From Bacillus inaquosorum KCTC 13429 (lineage in GTDB: Bacteria > Bacillota > Bacilli > Bacillales > Bacillaceae): DNA of 55,339 bases. The translations under genes were made by a program, and so were the position numbers. The notes beneath the pieces are model-generated. The model saw only the letters and a program-made list of their open reading frames with translations. It did not search any database and was not told the origin of the DNA. Shown one piece after another: positions 40,413-50,638 of the stretch (position 1 is the stretch's first letter; each line of letters begins with the position of its first letter). Where the stretch lies: contig NZ_AMXN01000012.1 of NCBI RefSeq assembly GCF_000332645.1, forward strand, positions 1 through 55,339, read 5' to 3'.

Positions 40413-40440
40413 TGAAACTTTTTCTTATGTCGAGCGTCTA
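40413..40440 (+). promoter_or_regulatory. ECF-type promoter reading antisense into yabE
   Basis: TGAAAC (40413-40418), 16 bp, CGTCTA (40435-40440) on the plus strand match the SigX/SigM/SigW class. No plus-strand gene follows. Transcription would run into yabE from its 3' end. An ECF-controlled cis-antisense RNA of yabE has been published for B. subtilis, and this fits it. Confidence 0.85.
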
Positions 40441-40471
40441 ATAAGCAGAAAATACACTTTGTCTATTATAA

Positions 40472-40501
40472 CGAAAAAAACAGAGGGCGCAAAACCCTCT
40501 G
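40472..40501 (-). terminator. yabE terminator
   Basis: CAGAGGG/CCCTCTG (40481-40487 with 40495-40501) followed by seven T on the minus strand. There is no T run on the plus side, so the antisense RNA can pass it. Confidence 0.88.
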
Positions 40502-40517
40502 AATACATAAGTATATA

Positions 40518-41741
40518 TTAATTTAAGATTTTAATTTTGACTGTTTTATTTCCCCATCGGTAGGCCGATGATTTTTCTGGGAAAAAGACGTCTATTTTGT
40601 TCCCTTTAATCGCTGAACCAGTATCTGCAGCAATGGCATATCCATAGCCTTCAACGTGAACTTTGGAGCCTAGCGGAATAACATTTGGATCTACAGCGAT
40701 AACTTTCGCATTCGGATTATTTTTCAAATTGACGCCTGTAGCTGTATGTCCTGAACAACCGCTGCAGCTTGCTGTATAAGCCGTAGATGATACAGTCATA
40801 ACTTTGCCTGTTGATTCATTGCTGCGGGACACGACTGTTTTTGAATCACCGGAAGCACTGACCTTTTCAATCTTTGGACTGCTTTGCTTTGTGCCGACAG
40901 CAACCACCTTATCTTTGCTTTGTTCAGCAGTTTCTTCTTTTACAAGCTCTCTGGACACTTCTTTGCCGTTTTCTTTAACGACTTCGAAATGTTTTTTAAG
41001 CTTACCTTCTTTTCCTTTTTGGACGACCTTTTCTATCCCTTTTTCAAGAGAAGCGTCTTCTTGCTTTTTCACATCGAACGCGATTTTCTCTTCAACTACA
41101 TCGGTGACCTTTTCGATACGAGTAATTGTAATATCAGCCTTTCCTTTCGTCAGCTTTGCATCTAACGCAGGCTTGATTTTATCTTCGTCTTTTATGTTCA
41201 TCTTTTGCTGTTTTAAAAAGTCAGCGACCGTAGTCGAAGTCGTCCAGATCTTCTTTTGTTTTCCTGCATCATTCACAGTAACCTGAAATGCGGGTTCTAT
41301 GTTAATCTTCATGTCTTTAGAAATATCTGTATCTATTGCGGGATCAATTTGATCGTGTTCTTTTACATCAACATCTTTTTCGTCCAGTAATGCACCGACC
41401 GTTTTTGCTGTTGACCATAATGCCTTTTCTTCCCCGTTTATTGTAAGCTTCACAGGTTTTGCAGCCTCGTACACAACGTCCATATCTGCTGTTATCTTTG
41501 TCTGTTTAGCAGGTGTGATCTTGTCTTCGTCTCTTGTCTTTATATCAAGCGTCTCTAAAAGATCACCGATCGTTTTTGCATGTGTGCGTATATGTTTCTT
41601 TTTGCCATTGATAGAAACTGAGACTGATTGTTTTGTCAGCTCATGAGCCGCATACGCAGTCCCACTTCCTGCCAATAGCAAACAAGCAGCAACCAGAATG
41701 ACTTTGCTTTTGCTAAGCTTTACGGAAAACAGCTTTTTCAT
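40518..41741 (-). CDS. yabE: Secreted cell-wall-associated protein YabE (Rpf/3D family)
   Basis: YabE is a probable cell-wall hydrolase of the resuscitation-promoting-factor-like (Sps) class. From ATG 41741 it has 407 residues: a signal sequence (cleavage near GTAYA), three DUF348 repeats (about 35-190), a G5 domain (about 195-265), a Ser/Lys linker and a C-terminal 3D domain with MTVSSTAYTASC and AADTG. The frame is open to a TTG at 41831 (437 residues). A perfect promoter lies inside that extension, so the shorter form is preferred. GGAGG is 20 nt from the ATG, unusually far; an atypical ATC or ATA codon in between is possible. Confidence 0.9.
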   Translation of the reverse strand: MKKLFSVKLSKSKVILVAACLLLAGSGTAYAAHELTKQSVSVSINGKKKHIRTHAKTIGDLLETLDIKTRDEDKITPAKQTKITADMDVVYEAAKPVKLTINGEEKALWSTAKTVGALLDEKDVDVKEHDQIDPAIDTDISKDMKINIEPAFQVTVNDAGKQKKIWTTSTTVADFLKQQKMNIKDEDKIKPALDAKLTKGKADITITRIEKVTDVVEEKIAFDVKKQEDASLEKGIEKVVQKGKEGKLKKHFEVVKENGKEVSRELVKEETAEQSKDKVVAVGTKQSSPKIEKVSASGDSKTVVSRSNESTGKVMTVSSTAYTASCSGCSGHTATGVNLKNNPNAKVIAVDPNVIPLGSKVHVEGYGYAIAADTGSAIKGNKIDVFFPEKSSAYRWGNKTVKIKILN

Positions 41742-41780
41742 TTTTTGTATGATGAAAAACGCCTCCTTCTCCTCGGAGAG

Positions 41781-41809
41781 ATTATATAGAGTATCTAAAA
41801 GGCTGTCAA
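41781..41809 (-). promoter_or_regulatory. yabE: yabE sigma-A promoter
   Basis: TTGACA (41809-41804), 17 bp, TATAAT (41786-41781), both perfect. It lies downstream of the earliest possible start codon (TTG 41831). A weaker candidate (TTCCGT 41878-41873, GATAAT 41855-41850) lies further upstream. Confidence 0.85.
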
Positions 41810-41935
41810 CCCTCCCTTCTCTTTCTCCCAAAAGCTCAGTGTCTTCTTCATTATCCTGAAATACAATGAGAAACGGAAGAAAGACTTGTCGACAAACCTA
41901 TCCTATGAGGAGAAGAAAGCATGTAGAACTTTTAT

Positions 41936-41986
41936 AGAAAAACGCCGTAAGGAACAAGCTCTTACAAAAACCGCTAGCGTTTTTTG
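41936..41986 (-). terminator. Probable tatD terminator (complex hairpin)
   Basis: An outer stem AAAAACGC/GCGTTTTT (41938-41945 with 41978-41985) encloses an inner GTAAG/CTTAC hairpin (41947-41951 with 41961-41965). T-rich stretches follow on the minus strand. The rest of the gap to the yabE promoter shows the palindrome TTGTCGACAA (41888-41897) but no gene. Confidence 0.6.
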
Positions 41987-42754
41987 TCAGTTTATACGGA
42001 AAAGTCTTTTTGCATTTTCAGTCGTGATTGATGCAATCTCTTCGAAGGTCATTCCTTTTAATTCAGCAATTTGCTCTGCCACATATTTCACATAGCTTGG
42101 CTCATTTCTTTTCCCGCGAAAAGGATGAGGTGTGAGAAATGGGCAGTCAGTTTCAATCAGCAAACGATCATTTGGTATTTCCTTCACAACTTCCTTCGGC
42201 TTCTTCGCATTTTTAAATGTCACCGGTCCCCCAAATGATAAATAAAAATTCATTTTCATGCATTCTCTTGCCACTTCCGCACTTCCTGTAAAGCAGTGCA
42301 TGATTCCGCCCACGGCTTCTGCGCCTTCCTCTTTCAAAATCGTCACGACATCCTCCGTTGCATCACGGTTATGAATGATAATAGGCAGATGGACCTCTTT
42401 TGCTAAGGCGATTTGTTTTCTAAACACCTCTTTTTGAACATCTTTAGAAGATTTATCCCAATGATAATCCAGTCCCATTTCACCTATCGCTACCACTTTT
42501 TCATGAGCAGAGAGCTCTTTAATCCATGCTAAATCTTCTTCTGTCATGTCAATCGCGTCAACAGGGTGCCAGCCGATGGCTGCATAAATAAAATCATATT
42601 CCTCAATCATTTCCATCGCACGGGTAATGGTCGGTCGGTCAAAACCAACTACGACTATTCGTTCTACTTTTTCAGATTTTGCCCGCTCAATAACCTCTTC
42701 CAGATCAGTATCATATTGTTCTGCATTTAAATGTGCATGTGTGTCAAACAACAT
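41987..42754 (-). CDS. tatD: TatD-family metal-dependent DNase
   Basis: YabD/TatD is a TIM-barrel amidohydrolase-type nuclease with 3'-5' exonuclease activity in homologues. The 255-residue protein has metal ligands in DTHAHLN, the Glu in AIGEMGLDYHW, HNRDA, MHCFTG and ETDCPFLTP. ATG 42754 has AGGAG 10 nt upstream. It lies behind metS, as in many Firmicutes. Confidence 0.94.
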   Translation of the reverse strand: MLFDTHAHLNAEQYDTDLEEVIERAKSEKVERIVVVGFDRPTITRAMEMIEEYDFIYAAIGWHPVDAIDMTEEDLAWIKELSAHEKVVAIGEMGLDYHWDKSSKDVQKEVFRKQIALAKEVHLPIIIHNRDATEDVVTILKEEGAEAVGGIMHCFTGSAEVARECMKMNFYLSFGGPVTFKNAKKPKEVVKEIPNDRLLIETDCPFLTPHPFRGKRNEPSYVKYVAEQIAELKGMTFEEIASITTENAKRLFRIN

Positions 42755-42784
42755 AAGTGAAAAACTCCTTTCTTGTCGAAACAC

Positions 42785-42824
42785 AAAAGGTGTTCGACGA
42801 ATTGTTACACGTGAAACACCTTTT
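42785..42824 (-). terminator. metS terminator
   Basis: AAAAGGTGTT/AACACCTTTT (42785-42794 with 42815-42824) around a 20-nt loop. Its upstream arm and loop overlap the parS site; T-rich sequence on the minus strand. Confidence 0.65.
42803..42818. other. parS: parS chromosome-partition site (ParB/Spo0J binding)
   Basis: TGTTACACGTGAAACA matches the 16-bp consensus TGTTNCACGTGRAACA at every position. ParB loads here as a CTP-dependent clamp and recruits SMC to organise the origin region. It sits between metS and tatD; a parS at metS is among the known B. subtilis sites. Confidence 0.95.
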
Positions 42825-42832
42825 GTTTGTCA

Positions 42833-44842
<2,010 letters not shown>

Positions 44843-44853
44843 TCAGAATGTCA

Positions 44854-44880
44854 AAAAGCTCCCGCCCAAAGGACGAGAGC
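44854..44880 (-). promoter_or_regulatory. metS: Terminator-like hairpin in the metS leader (candidate attenuator)
   Basis: GCTCTCGTCC (44880-44871) pairs with GGGCGGGAGC (44868-44859) through 10 bp, including G-T pairs, with a 3-nt loop, then TTTTT. It ends about 14 nt before the metS ribosome binding site. No T-box sequence is present, so the signal, if it is regulated, is unknown. Confidence 0.6.
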
Positions 44881-44931
44881 GGCGATAAGTGCAAATCATA
44901 TATGATTATTATTTATATTTATCCTTTATCT

Positions 44932-44959
44932 ATGATACCATCTTAGCCTTTAAGATCAA
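44932..44959 (-). promoter_or_regulatory. metS: metS sigma-A promoter (extended -10)
   Basis: TTGATC (44959-44954), 16 bp, TATCAT (44937-44932) with TGG before the -10. The leader is about 100 nt and contains the 14-bp palindrome AATCATATATGATT (44894-44907). Confidence 0.55.
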
Positions 44960-45217
44960 GAATATATACGTATGCCCTGAAAAAGAATAATTAAAATTAA
45001 AAATCTTTAATGAAAATAAAAAAAGTCTGTTTATGTCGAATTTTGTCGTATATAATCAAATGAAATAAAAAACCTTGGTTCGAAAGTCTTGATTTAAAAG
45101 GAGTTTTAGTAGGATAATAGCTTTATTAAAAATTTATAAAATGCTGTTATTCCGGTAGTTTTCAAGACATTACTGACTATAAGAACTAATTCTTACAATC
45201 AATAGTAAACAAAATGA
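44960..45217. other. A+T-rich intergenic region between metS and abrB
   Basis: No gene is visible. The stretch is strongly A+T-rich, as expected for AbrB binding (AbrB represses its own gene). It holds a pair of 0A-like boxes with a TATAAT (45034-45056). It also has a possible plus-strand promoter (TTGATT 45089-45094, 18 bp, GATAAT 45113-45118). Confidence 0.6.
45034..45056 (+). promoter_or_regulatory. Upstream pair of 0A-like boxes with a -10-like TATAAT
   Basis: TGTCGAA (45034-45040) is a perfect 0A box, and TGTCGTA (45044-45050) follows exactly 10 bp later. TATAAT comes next (45051-45056), with TGTTTA 17 bp before it as a poor -35. It is about 230 bp upstream of the main abrB 0A boxes. 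Function not known to me. Confidence 0.45.
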
Positions 45218-45246
45218 TTGACGATTATTGGAAACCTTGTTATGCT
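45218..45246 (+). promoter_or_regulatory. abrB: abrB sigma-A promoter (P2)
   Basis: TTGACG (45218-45223), 17 bp, TATGCT (45241-45246). It agrees with the described main abrB promoter; a second start just upstream is described but I cannot assign its boxes. Confidence 0.85.
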
Positions 45247-45262
45247 ATGAAGGTAAGGATTT

Positions 45263-45279
45263 TGTCGAATAATGACGAA
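45263..45279 (+). promoter_or_regulatory. abrB: Tandem 0A boxes repressing abrB
   Basis: TGTCGAA (45263-45269) and TGACGAA (45273-45279), one helical turn apart, lie just after the transcription start. Phosphorylated Spo0A bound here represses abrB at the onset of sporulation. Confidence 0.95.
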
Positions 45280-45327
45280 GAAAAATATAATTTAAACAAA
45301 TAATTATCTCTTGGGAGGAGAATGTTT

Positions 45328-45612
45328 ATGAAATCTACTGGTATTGTACGTAAAGTTGATGAATTAGGACGTGTAGTTATTCCTATCGAATTGCGTCGTA
45401 CTCTTGGAATCGCAGAAAAAGATGCTCTTGAAATTTATGTTGATGATGAAAAAATCATCCTTAAAAAATATAAACCAAACATGACTTGCCAAGTAACTGG
45501 TGAAGTTTCTGATGATAACCTTAAACTTGCAGGCGGTAAATTGGTTCTTAGTAAAGAAGGCGCTGAGCAAATCATCAGCGAAATCCAAAACCAGCTTCAA
45601 AACCTTAAATAA
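45328..45612 (+). CDS. abrB: Transition-state regulator AbrB
   Basis: AbrB represses many post-exponential genes, among them spoVG in this window, by binding A+T-rich DNA as a tetramer. The 94-residue protein has the swapped-hairpin DNA-binding domain (1 to about 53; GIVRKVDELGRVVIPIELRR with Arg8, 15, 23 and 24) and a C-terminal multimerisation domain. ATG 45328 has GGAGG 9 nt upstream; an ATG two codons earlier (45322) is only 3 nt from it but is used in some annotations. It is the only plus-strand gene. Confidence 0.96.
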   Translation: MKSTGIVRKVDELGRVVIPIELRRTLGIAEKDALEIYVDDEKIILKKYKPNMTCQVTGEVSDDNLKLAGGKLVLSKEGAEQIISEIQNQLQNLK

Positions 45613-45623
45613 TCATTTCTTTT

Positions 45624-45663
45624 ACAAAAAACGTTCTTGTTATGACACAAGAACGTTTTTTTA
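45624..45663. terminator. Bidirectional terminator between abrB and rsmI
   Basis: AAAAAACGTTCTTGT (45626-45640) pairs with ACAAGAACGTTTTTT (45647-45661) around a 6-nt loop. It has a T run on the plus side for abrB and on the minus side for rsmI. The rsmI stop codon is at its edge. Confidence 0.93.
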
Positions 45664-46539
45664 TTGCTGAATATGGTAAGCATCGTACACTTCACGCTTT
45701 GGAACATTGCGATCGACTGCTGCTTTTTTAATAGCTTCTTTAGAAGTAGCGCCTTTCGAGATGTAATGCTCGACATGTTCTTTCGCGGTGAGGGTTTCCC
45801 ACCATTGTGCTTCCTCATCTGATTCCTCTGCTTTACTTCCTTCTACGACAAGACAAAACTCACCACGTATCTGGTCCTCGTTTGCCCATTCGATGACTTC
45901 GGATATCGAGCCTCTGATAAACTCTTCATATTTCTTAGTGAGTTCACGCGTTACAGCAATTTCCCGATCTCCTAATATCTCTGCCATCGCTGACAAGGTT
46001 TCCTTCAATCGGTGAGGCGCTTCATAAAAGATAATTGTTTCTCTCCGTTTTTTAAGAGCTTCAAGTTCCTTCTTCTTTTCTTTTTTCTGCCTGTTAAGAA
46101 AACCGTAAAAGAAGAAAGGCTGTGGTACAATTCCTGAAGCGATTAGGGCTGTTAATGCAGCATTTGCTCCCGGTAGCGGAACGACATAACCGCCTAACTC
46201 CGTGAAATCCTTCACGATTTCCGCTCCAGGATCAGAAATCGTCGGCAGCCCGGCGTCACTGACAAGGGCAATGTTTTTTCCCGATTTCAGCCATTCAATG
46301 ATTTTGTGGCCGCTGCTCTCCTTATTATGTTCGTGATAACTAACAAGCGGTGTTTCAATTTCGTATACATGACAAAGCTTTTTTGTTTGTCTCGTATCTT
46401 CCGCAGCAATTGCATCCACTGATTTCAGCGTGTCGATCGCCCGGAATGTCATATCCTCTAAATTTCCGATTGGGGTTGGGACCAAATATAGAATCCCCAT
46501 GTCCGACTTTCCATTAAAGCTCATTTGGCGCCTTAACAT
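45661..46539 (-). CDS. rsmI: 16S rRNA C1402 2'-O-methyltransferase
   Basis: RsmI (YabC) methylates the ribose of C1402 at the decoding centre. The 292-residue SAM enzyme has the tetrapyrrole-methylase fold, like the N-terminus of YabN here: YLVPTPIGNLEDMT, AEDTRQT, LVSDAGLPTISDPG, PLPGANA and FYEAPHR. GGAGG is 6 nt before ATG 46539. It overlaps yazA by 26 bp and ends at the shared terminator with abrB. Confidence 0.96.
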   Translation of the reverse strand: MLRRQMSFNGKSDMGILYLVPTPIGNLEDMTFRAIDTLKSVDAIAAEDTRQTKKLCHVYEIETPLVSYHEHNKESSGHKIIEWLKSGKNIALVSDAGLPTISDPGAEIVKDFTELGGYVVPLPGANAALTALIASGIVPQPFFFYGFLNRQKKEKKKELEALKKRRETIIFYEAPHRLKETLSAMAEILGDREIAVTRELTKKYEEFIRGSISEVIEWANEDQIRGEFCLVVEGSKAEESDEEAQWWETLTAKEHVEHYISKGATSKEAIKKAAVDRNVPKREVYDAYHIQQ

Positions 46540-46813
46540 ATACAGCCTCCTTGCTGTTCCGCTTTTCTTCTATATAAAGCTCTTTTTTCTTTCGAGTCAG
46601 TTTTTTGAAATAATATTCCGCCTGCATGGCTTCCCGTTTCGTTGTGAAAGCTTCGGCAAAAATCAATTCAACCGGACGTCTTACTTTTGTATACTTTGCG
46701 CCCTTACCATCATTATGTGTTTTTACTCGTTTCTGCAGATCGTTGGTATACCCGGCATACCAGCTATTGTCCTTACATTTCACGACGTAGAAGAAATGGT
46801 TATTTGTCTCCAT
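46514..46813 (-). CDS. yazA: GIY-YIG domain protein YazA
   Basis: A 99-residue single-domain member of the UPF0213 GIY-YIG nuclease-like family. The motif appears as [19 protein letters not shown], with the Arg and His of the fold in [15 protein letters not shown] and a Glu near AEYYFKKL. The biological substrate is unknown. ATG 46813 lies inside the trmN6 end (14-bp overlap), with only a weak AGGA upstream, suggesting coupled translation. Confidence 0.9.
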   Translation of the reverse strand: METNNHFFYVVKCKDNSWYAGYTNDLQKRVKTHNDGKGAKYTKVRRPVELIFAEAFTTKREAMQAEYYFKKLTRKKKELYIEEKRNSKEAVYVKAPNEL

Positions 46814-47543
46814 ATAAAATGGTCCTGATTTCTTTTGTATATTCATTTTGTTCGTCATAAACGAACAAAGGGGGAAGAATTTTTAAATCCGGACGTCCGC
46901 CCTTTATGCCTTCAACCAAGATAGTATTGGCTTCTTTCCCTTGTTTCGGGTAGACAAATTGCACACGCTTCGGTTCGATTTGATAAGCCTTCATCAGTTC
47001 AAAAATCTCCAAAAGCCGTCCCGGCCGGTGAACAAGGGCTGCCTTTCCTCCTTGCTTGAGCAGCTTGCTGCTGACTGAAATGACATCCTCCAGTGTGCAG
47101 TGAATTTCATGTCTGGCGATTCTGAGATGCTCATTCATATTTTGCTCAGTTTGCTTCGGCGTTTTAAAATACGGCGGATTGCAGGTGACAACATCATATA
47201 GATTATGTCCCAGCTTTTCCGGCATGTTTTTCAGATCATCATGTATGATCTGAATCTGATCCCGCAGCTTATTATACTCCACACTGCGAACAGCCATATC
47301 ATGAAGTCTTTCTTGAATTTCAACTCCAAGAATGTCTGCTTTTGATCTTGTGCTGAGCAGCAGCGGCACAATGCCATTGCCGGTGCACAAATCAACGATT
47401 TTTCCTTTTTGAATCGGAACATACGCAAATTTGGACAGAAGCACAGCGTCCAATGAAAAAGCAAACACTGTTGGACTTTGTATGATTTTCATGTCCTCTG
47501 CGAGCAAATAATCTAATCTTTCATCATCACGTAATGAAACCAT
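46800..47543 (-). CDS. trmN6: tRNA1(Val) A37 N6-methyltransferase
   Basis: A 247-residue SAM-dependent N6-adenine methyltransferase (YabB). Motif I is [15 protein letters not shown] (about 49-63), the acidic SAM ligand is in ILGVEIQ and the catalytic NPPY is in VVTCNPPYF. TrmN6 in E. coli modifies A37 of tRNA-Val; the same role here is by family. AAGGA is 7 nt before the ATG. It starts the trmN6-yazA-rsmI group, after the yabA terminator. Confidence 0.9.
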   Translation of the reverse strand: MVSLRDDERLDYLLAEDMKIIQSPTVFAFSLDAVLLSKFAYVPIQKGKIVDLCTGNGIVPLLLSTRSKADILGVEIQERLHDMAVRSVEYNKLRDQIQIIHDDLKNMPEKLGHNLYDVVTCNPPYFKTPKQTEQNMNEHLRIARHEIHCTLEDVISVSSKLLKQGGKAALVHRPGRLLEIFELMKAYQIEPKRVQFVYPKQGKEANTILVEGIKGGRPDLKILPPLFVYDEQNEYTKEIRTILYGDK

Positions 47544-47563
47544 CTTCTTATCCTTTCAGTACC

Positions 47564-47600
47564 TTTGAAAAAGGCTCCCGTCTTATGCGGAAGCCTTTTC
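47564..47600 (-). terminator. yabA terminator
   Basis: AAAAGGCTCCCG (47569-47580) pairs with CGGAAGCCTTTT (47588-47599), with one mismatch, followed by T on the minus strand. trmN6 has no obvious promoter, so readthrough is likely. Confidence 0.8.
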
Positions 47601-47601
47601 C

Positions 47602-47961
47602 TTATTTTTTATTTAAGAATGACAGACAGAAAAGACAATCTTCTTTTCGAACGCTTCCATAGTGGACATTGCAGATATGAAATCCTTCTTGATACAGACG
47701 TGCCAGATTATCATACCCTTCCCCTATATCAGTTTGCTCTGTCTTCTGTGTTTTTGATTCTTTTTTATCAGCTTTGAACTTTTCAATCTGCTGCGTCGTA
47801 TCGTCCAGCCGTTTGCGCAAATGCTTGTTTTCAAGCTGTAAATGATGATTTTCTTCAATCATCTCACCGATATGCTGCTTCAAATCCCCCAGCTGCCGGT
47901 ACAGTGAGCCAATTTGTTCTTCTAAGTTAATGACTGTATCAAATAACTCTTTTTTATCCAA
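47602..47961 (-). CDS. yabA: Replication initiation control protein YabA
   Basis: YabA binds DnaA and DnaN and restrains initiation at oriC. The 119-residue protein has an N-terminal leucine-rich coiled coil (about 1-60) that forms a tetramer, a Lys-rich linker and a C-terminal zinc domain (HICNVHYG and DCLFCLSF; Cys97, 109, 112 and a His). The start is TTG at 47961 with GAGGTG 7 nt upstream. It is near holB, another sliding-clamp-linked gene. Confidence 0.96.
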   Translation of the reverse strand: MDKKELFDTVINLEEQIGSLYRQLGDLKQHIGEMIEENHHLQLENKHLRKRLDDTTQQIEKFKADKKESKTQKTEQTDIGEGYDNLARLYQEGFHICNVHYGSVRKEDCLFCLSFLNKK

Positions 47962-47975
47962 GGTTCCACACCTCG

Positions 47976-48803
47976 TTAATCTGTGGTTTGTGCGGATACG
48001 ACGCCCTCTTCCAAGAGCTCTTCCCAAGTATATTCTATCACTTTTTCACGGTTTATCAGTTCCACCTGAAGCACCCGTTCCAGAATATTTAGTCCAACGA
48101 CCTTCGCGGGGCCGTTTGCTGTCGTAATCATTTCTCCAATATCCGGAAGCTGCTCTTTTGCTGTCTCATACTCATCGTTCTCATATTTTAGACAGCACAT
48201 CAAACGTCCGCAAAGACCTGAAATCTTCGTAGGATTTAAAGACAAGTTCTGATCCTTGGCCATTTTAATGGAAACGGGTTCAAAATCTCCAAGAAACGTT
48301 GAACAGCAAAGCATTCTTCCGCAAGGACCGATTCCTCCGAGCATTTTCGCCTCATCCCTTACTCCAATTTGGCGCAGCTCAATTCTTGTTTTAAAGATAG
48401 AAGCCAAATCCTTTACAAGCTCTCTAAAGTCTACTCGGCCGTCAGCAGTGAAGTAAAAAATAACTTTATTGCGGTCAAACGTAAATTCGACATCGACCAG
48501 CTTCATATCCAAGCCATGTTCAGCCACTTTCTTTTGGCAGATGTCAAATGCTGATAAAGCTTCCTGTTTATTTTCTTCTACGATGAGAAGATCGCGTTCG
48601 TCAGCCACACGTATCACTTTTCGAAGGGGCAGCACGACATCATGCTCATCCACCTGTTTATTCGCAATCACGACCTGGCCGTACTCAACGCCTCTGACAG
48701 TTTCTACAATTACGCAGCTGTCATGTTCTATATGAAATCCATTTGGATCAAAATAATATATTTTACCCGCTTTCTTAAAGCGGACTCCAATTACATTGTA
48801 CAA
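47976..48803 (-). CDS. ricT: RicT (YaaT), PSP1-domain RNase Y specificity factor
   Basis: RicT forms the RicA-RicF-RicT complex, which carries iron-sulfur clusters, directs RNase Y to operon mRNAs and speeds Spo0A activation. The 275-residue protein has the PSP1 domain with two cysteine motifs, CGRMLCC (about 161-167) and CGRLMCC (about 198-204). The start is TTG 48803, with GGAGG 7 nt upstream and the holB stop directly before it. Confidence 0.95.
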   Translation of the reverse strand: MYNVIGVRFKKAGKIYYFDPNGFHIEHDSCVIVETVRGVEYGQVVIANKQVDEHDVVLPLRKVIRVADERDLLIVEENKQEALSAFDICQKKVAEHGLDMKLVDVEFTFDRNKVIFYFTADGRVDFRELVKDLASIFKTRIELRQIGVRDEAKMLGGIGPCGRMLCCSTFLGDFEPVSIKMAKDQNLSLNPTKISGLCGRLMCCLKYENDEYETAKEQLPDIGEMITTANGPAKVVGLNILERVLQVELINREKVIEYTWEELLEEGVVSAQTTD

Positions 48804-48805
48804 GC

Positions 48806-49795
48806 TTATCCCTCCTGCAACATTAACACCAAGTGCTCCATTAATCCTTGTACATTCACATTGGAATGAAGCCGTTTCTTTGCTTCTAAAACAGCAAGAA
48901 TTTGATTCGTAACGCTTTGTTGTGTTGATTGTAGCGCATGCTGTTTTATTGATTGGAATAAGTCTTGATAAATCAATTTATCTTCATTTCCTATTTGGAT
49001 GGACAACACATCACGATATATCAATAAGAGCATATCAAGACCCATTTCTTGATGGGTTTTTTCTTTGAAAAAGGGCATCCATTGATCTTGAATAAAGAAA
49101 AAAGCATGTCCTTTCCGCTGGTGTAGGACTTCATACAATTTTATCACTTTCGCTCTAGACTCTGCAAACTCATCATTTCGACTTAATTCGACTGCTTCCG
49201 CTACATTGTTGGTCATGTTGGCCAGAAGCCTTGCCATATGAGGCGAAACGTCCTGTTCGATTAATCTGTCTTCAATTGCTTTAGGCTGCAAAGGCTGAAA
49301 AGGAAGGGTTTGGCATCTTGAAATGATGGTATCCAATAACCTTTGGGGCTGCTCAGTGATGAGGATGGCCATTGTGTCTTTATTCGGTTCTTCTAAAAAT
49401 TTCAGCAGGCTGTTCGCTGCATTTGCTGTCATTTGATCTGCGTGCGAAATAATATACAGCTTTTTATGCGATTCAAGCCCCGTCTTAGAAAACTCTTCTT
49501 GCAGCGCTTGAATTTGCGCCTTTTTGATCGACAAACCATCAGGCTGAACAAGATGGAGATCAGGGTGGTTCCCTGACTCTATCCGTTTACAGTTTCGGCA
49601 GCTCTCACAAGGCACCGCGCCGTCCTCCAGGCAAAAAAAGCTTTTCGCAAGAAGCATCGCAGCATCAAGCTTTCCTGTTCCTTTTTTCCCCTCAAACAAA
49701 TAAGCGTGTGATAATCTGTCCTTCTCAATACTATTATATAAAAGCTTCATCACTCTGGGCTGAAGCTCGGTCATTTCCTTCCAGGATATTGCCAT
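48806..49795 (-). CDS. holB: DNA polymerase III delta' subunit
   Basis: HolB is part of the clamp loader that places DnaN on DNA. The 329-residue AAA+ protein keeps FEGKKGTGK at the P-loop, has a zinc module (CESCRNC, about 63-69), HADQMTANAANSLLKFLEEP and ISRCQ (the SRC sensor that completes the neighbour's ATP site). A GAGTGAT-like site precedes the ATG. Gene order tmk-darA-yaaR-holB-ricT-yabA is conserved in Bacilli. Confidence 0.96.
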   Translation of the reverse strand: MAISWKEMTELQPRVMKLLYNSIEKDRLSHAYLFEGKKGTGKLDAAMLLAKSFFCLEDGAVPCESCRNCKRIESGNHPDLHLVQPDGLSIKKAQIQALQEEFSKTGLESHKKLYIISHADQMTANAANSLLKFLEEPNKDTMAILITEQPQRLLDTIISRCQTLPFQPLQPKAIEDRLIEQDVSPHMARLLANMTNNVAEAVELSRNDEFAESRAKVIKLYEVLHQRKGHAFFFIQDQWMPFFKEKTHQEMGLDMLLLIYRDVLSIQIGNEDKLIYQDLFQSIKQHALQSTQQSVTNQILAVLEAKKRLHSNVNVQGLMEHLVLMLQEG

Positions 49796-49806
49796 TGTAT
49801 CACTCT

Positions 49807-50247
49807 CTATGTGTAAAGGTTAATCAATAAACCTTTTATTTCGCCAATACGCTCCAGCAAATCAATTGCCGGTTTTTCCTGATCCATCATTTCTTCCGTA
49901 AGCTGTATCAATTTGTCATCTATTTCTTTCACAAGTCCCAGCGTTCTGCTGTTTCCGTACAGGTCAAAGCTTTTCGATGTTTCATGTGACAGACCGCTGT
50001 CTACAGCCTCTTTGACAAAACGTTTCACAAGTCCTTTAAATCTCGCTAAGTCTTTAAAATTCCGGGATTTCGTCAGTCTTTTTCCAAACGCTTCTATATC
50101 CGATAACAGCCTGGTGAGCTGATCAAATTTCAATTTGCTGCTTTGGTTTTCCATTGATGTTTTAAACGACGCTGTGATCTCAGATGTTTTCACAGAAGGA
50201 AGCTGCTTATTATCTATAAATGTACGTATATCTTTATTAATTTTCAC
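49807..50247 (-). CDS. yaaR: DUF327 protein YaaR
   Basis: A 146-residue, mostly helical protein of unknown function (DUF327). It is charged, with no signal peptide or membrane helix; the central part SDIEAFGKRLTKSRNFKDLARFKGLVKRF is basic. The start is GTG at 50247 with AAGGA 9 nt upstream. It is always found between darA and holB in relatives, which hints at a link to replication or c-di-AMP but does not prove it. Confidence 0.85.
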   Translation of the reverse strand: MKINKDIRTFIDNKQLPSVKTSEITASFKTSMENQSSKLKFDQLTRLLSDIEAFGKRLTKSRNFKDLARFKGLVKRFVKEAVDSGLSHETSKSFDLYGNSRTLGLVKEIDDKLIQLTEEMMDQEKPAIDLLERIGEIKGLLINLYT

Positions 50248-50259
50248 AGTTTCAAATCC

Positions 50260-50604
<345 letters not shown>

Positions 50605-50638
50605 TTAGATTGGAAACAACAATGATCTCGTTTACATT

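Noticed and set aside
41886..42095. Plus-strand frame starting at a TTG in the yabE-tatD gap
   Set aside because: No Shine-Dalgarno sequence at the start, and most of it is antisense to tatD. A GAGGAG nearby precedes an ATG that is followed at once by a stop codon.
44843..44937. T-box riboswitch upstream of metS
   Set aside because: The leader is only about 100 nt and lacks the conserved AGGGTGGNACCGCG antiterminator sequence and a specifier loop.
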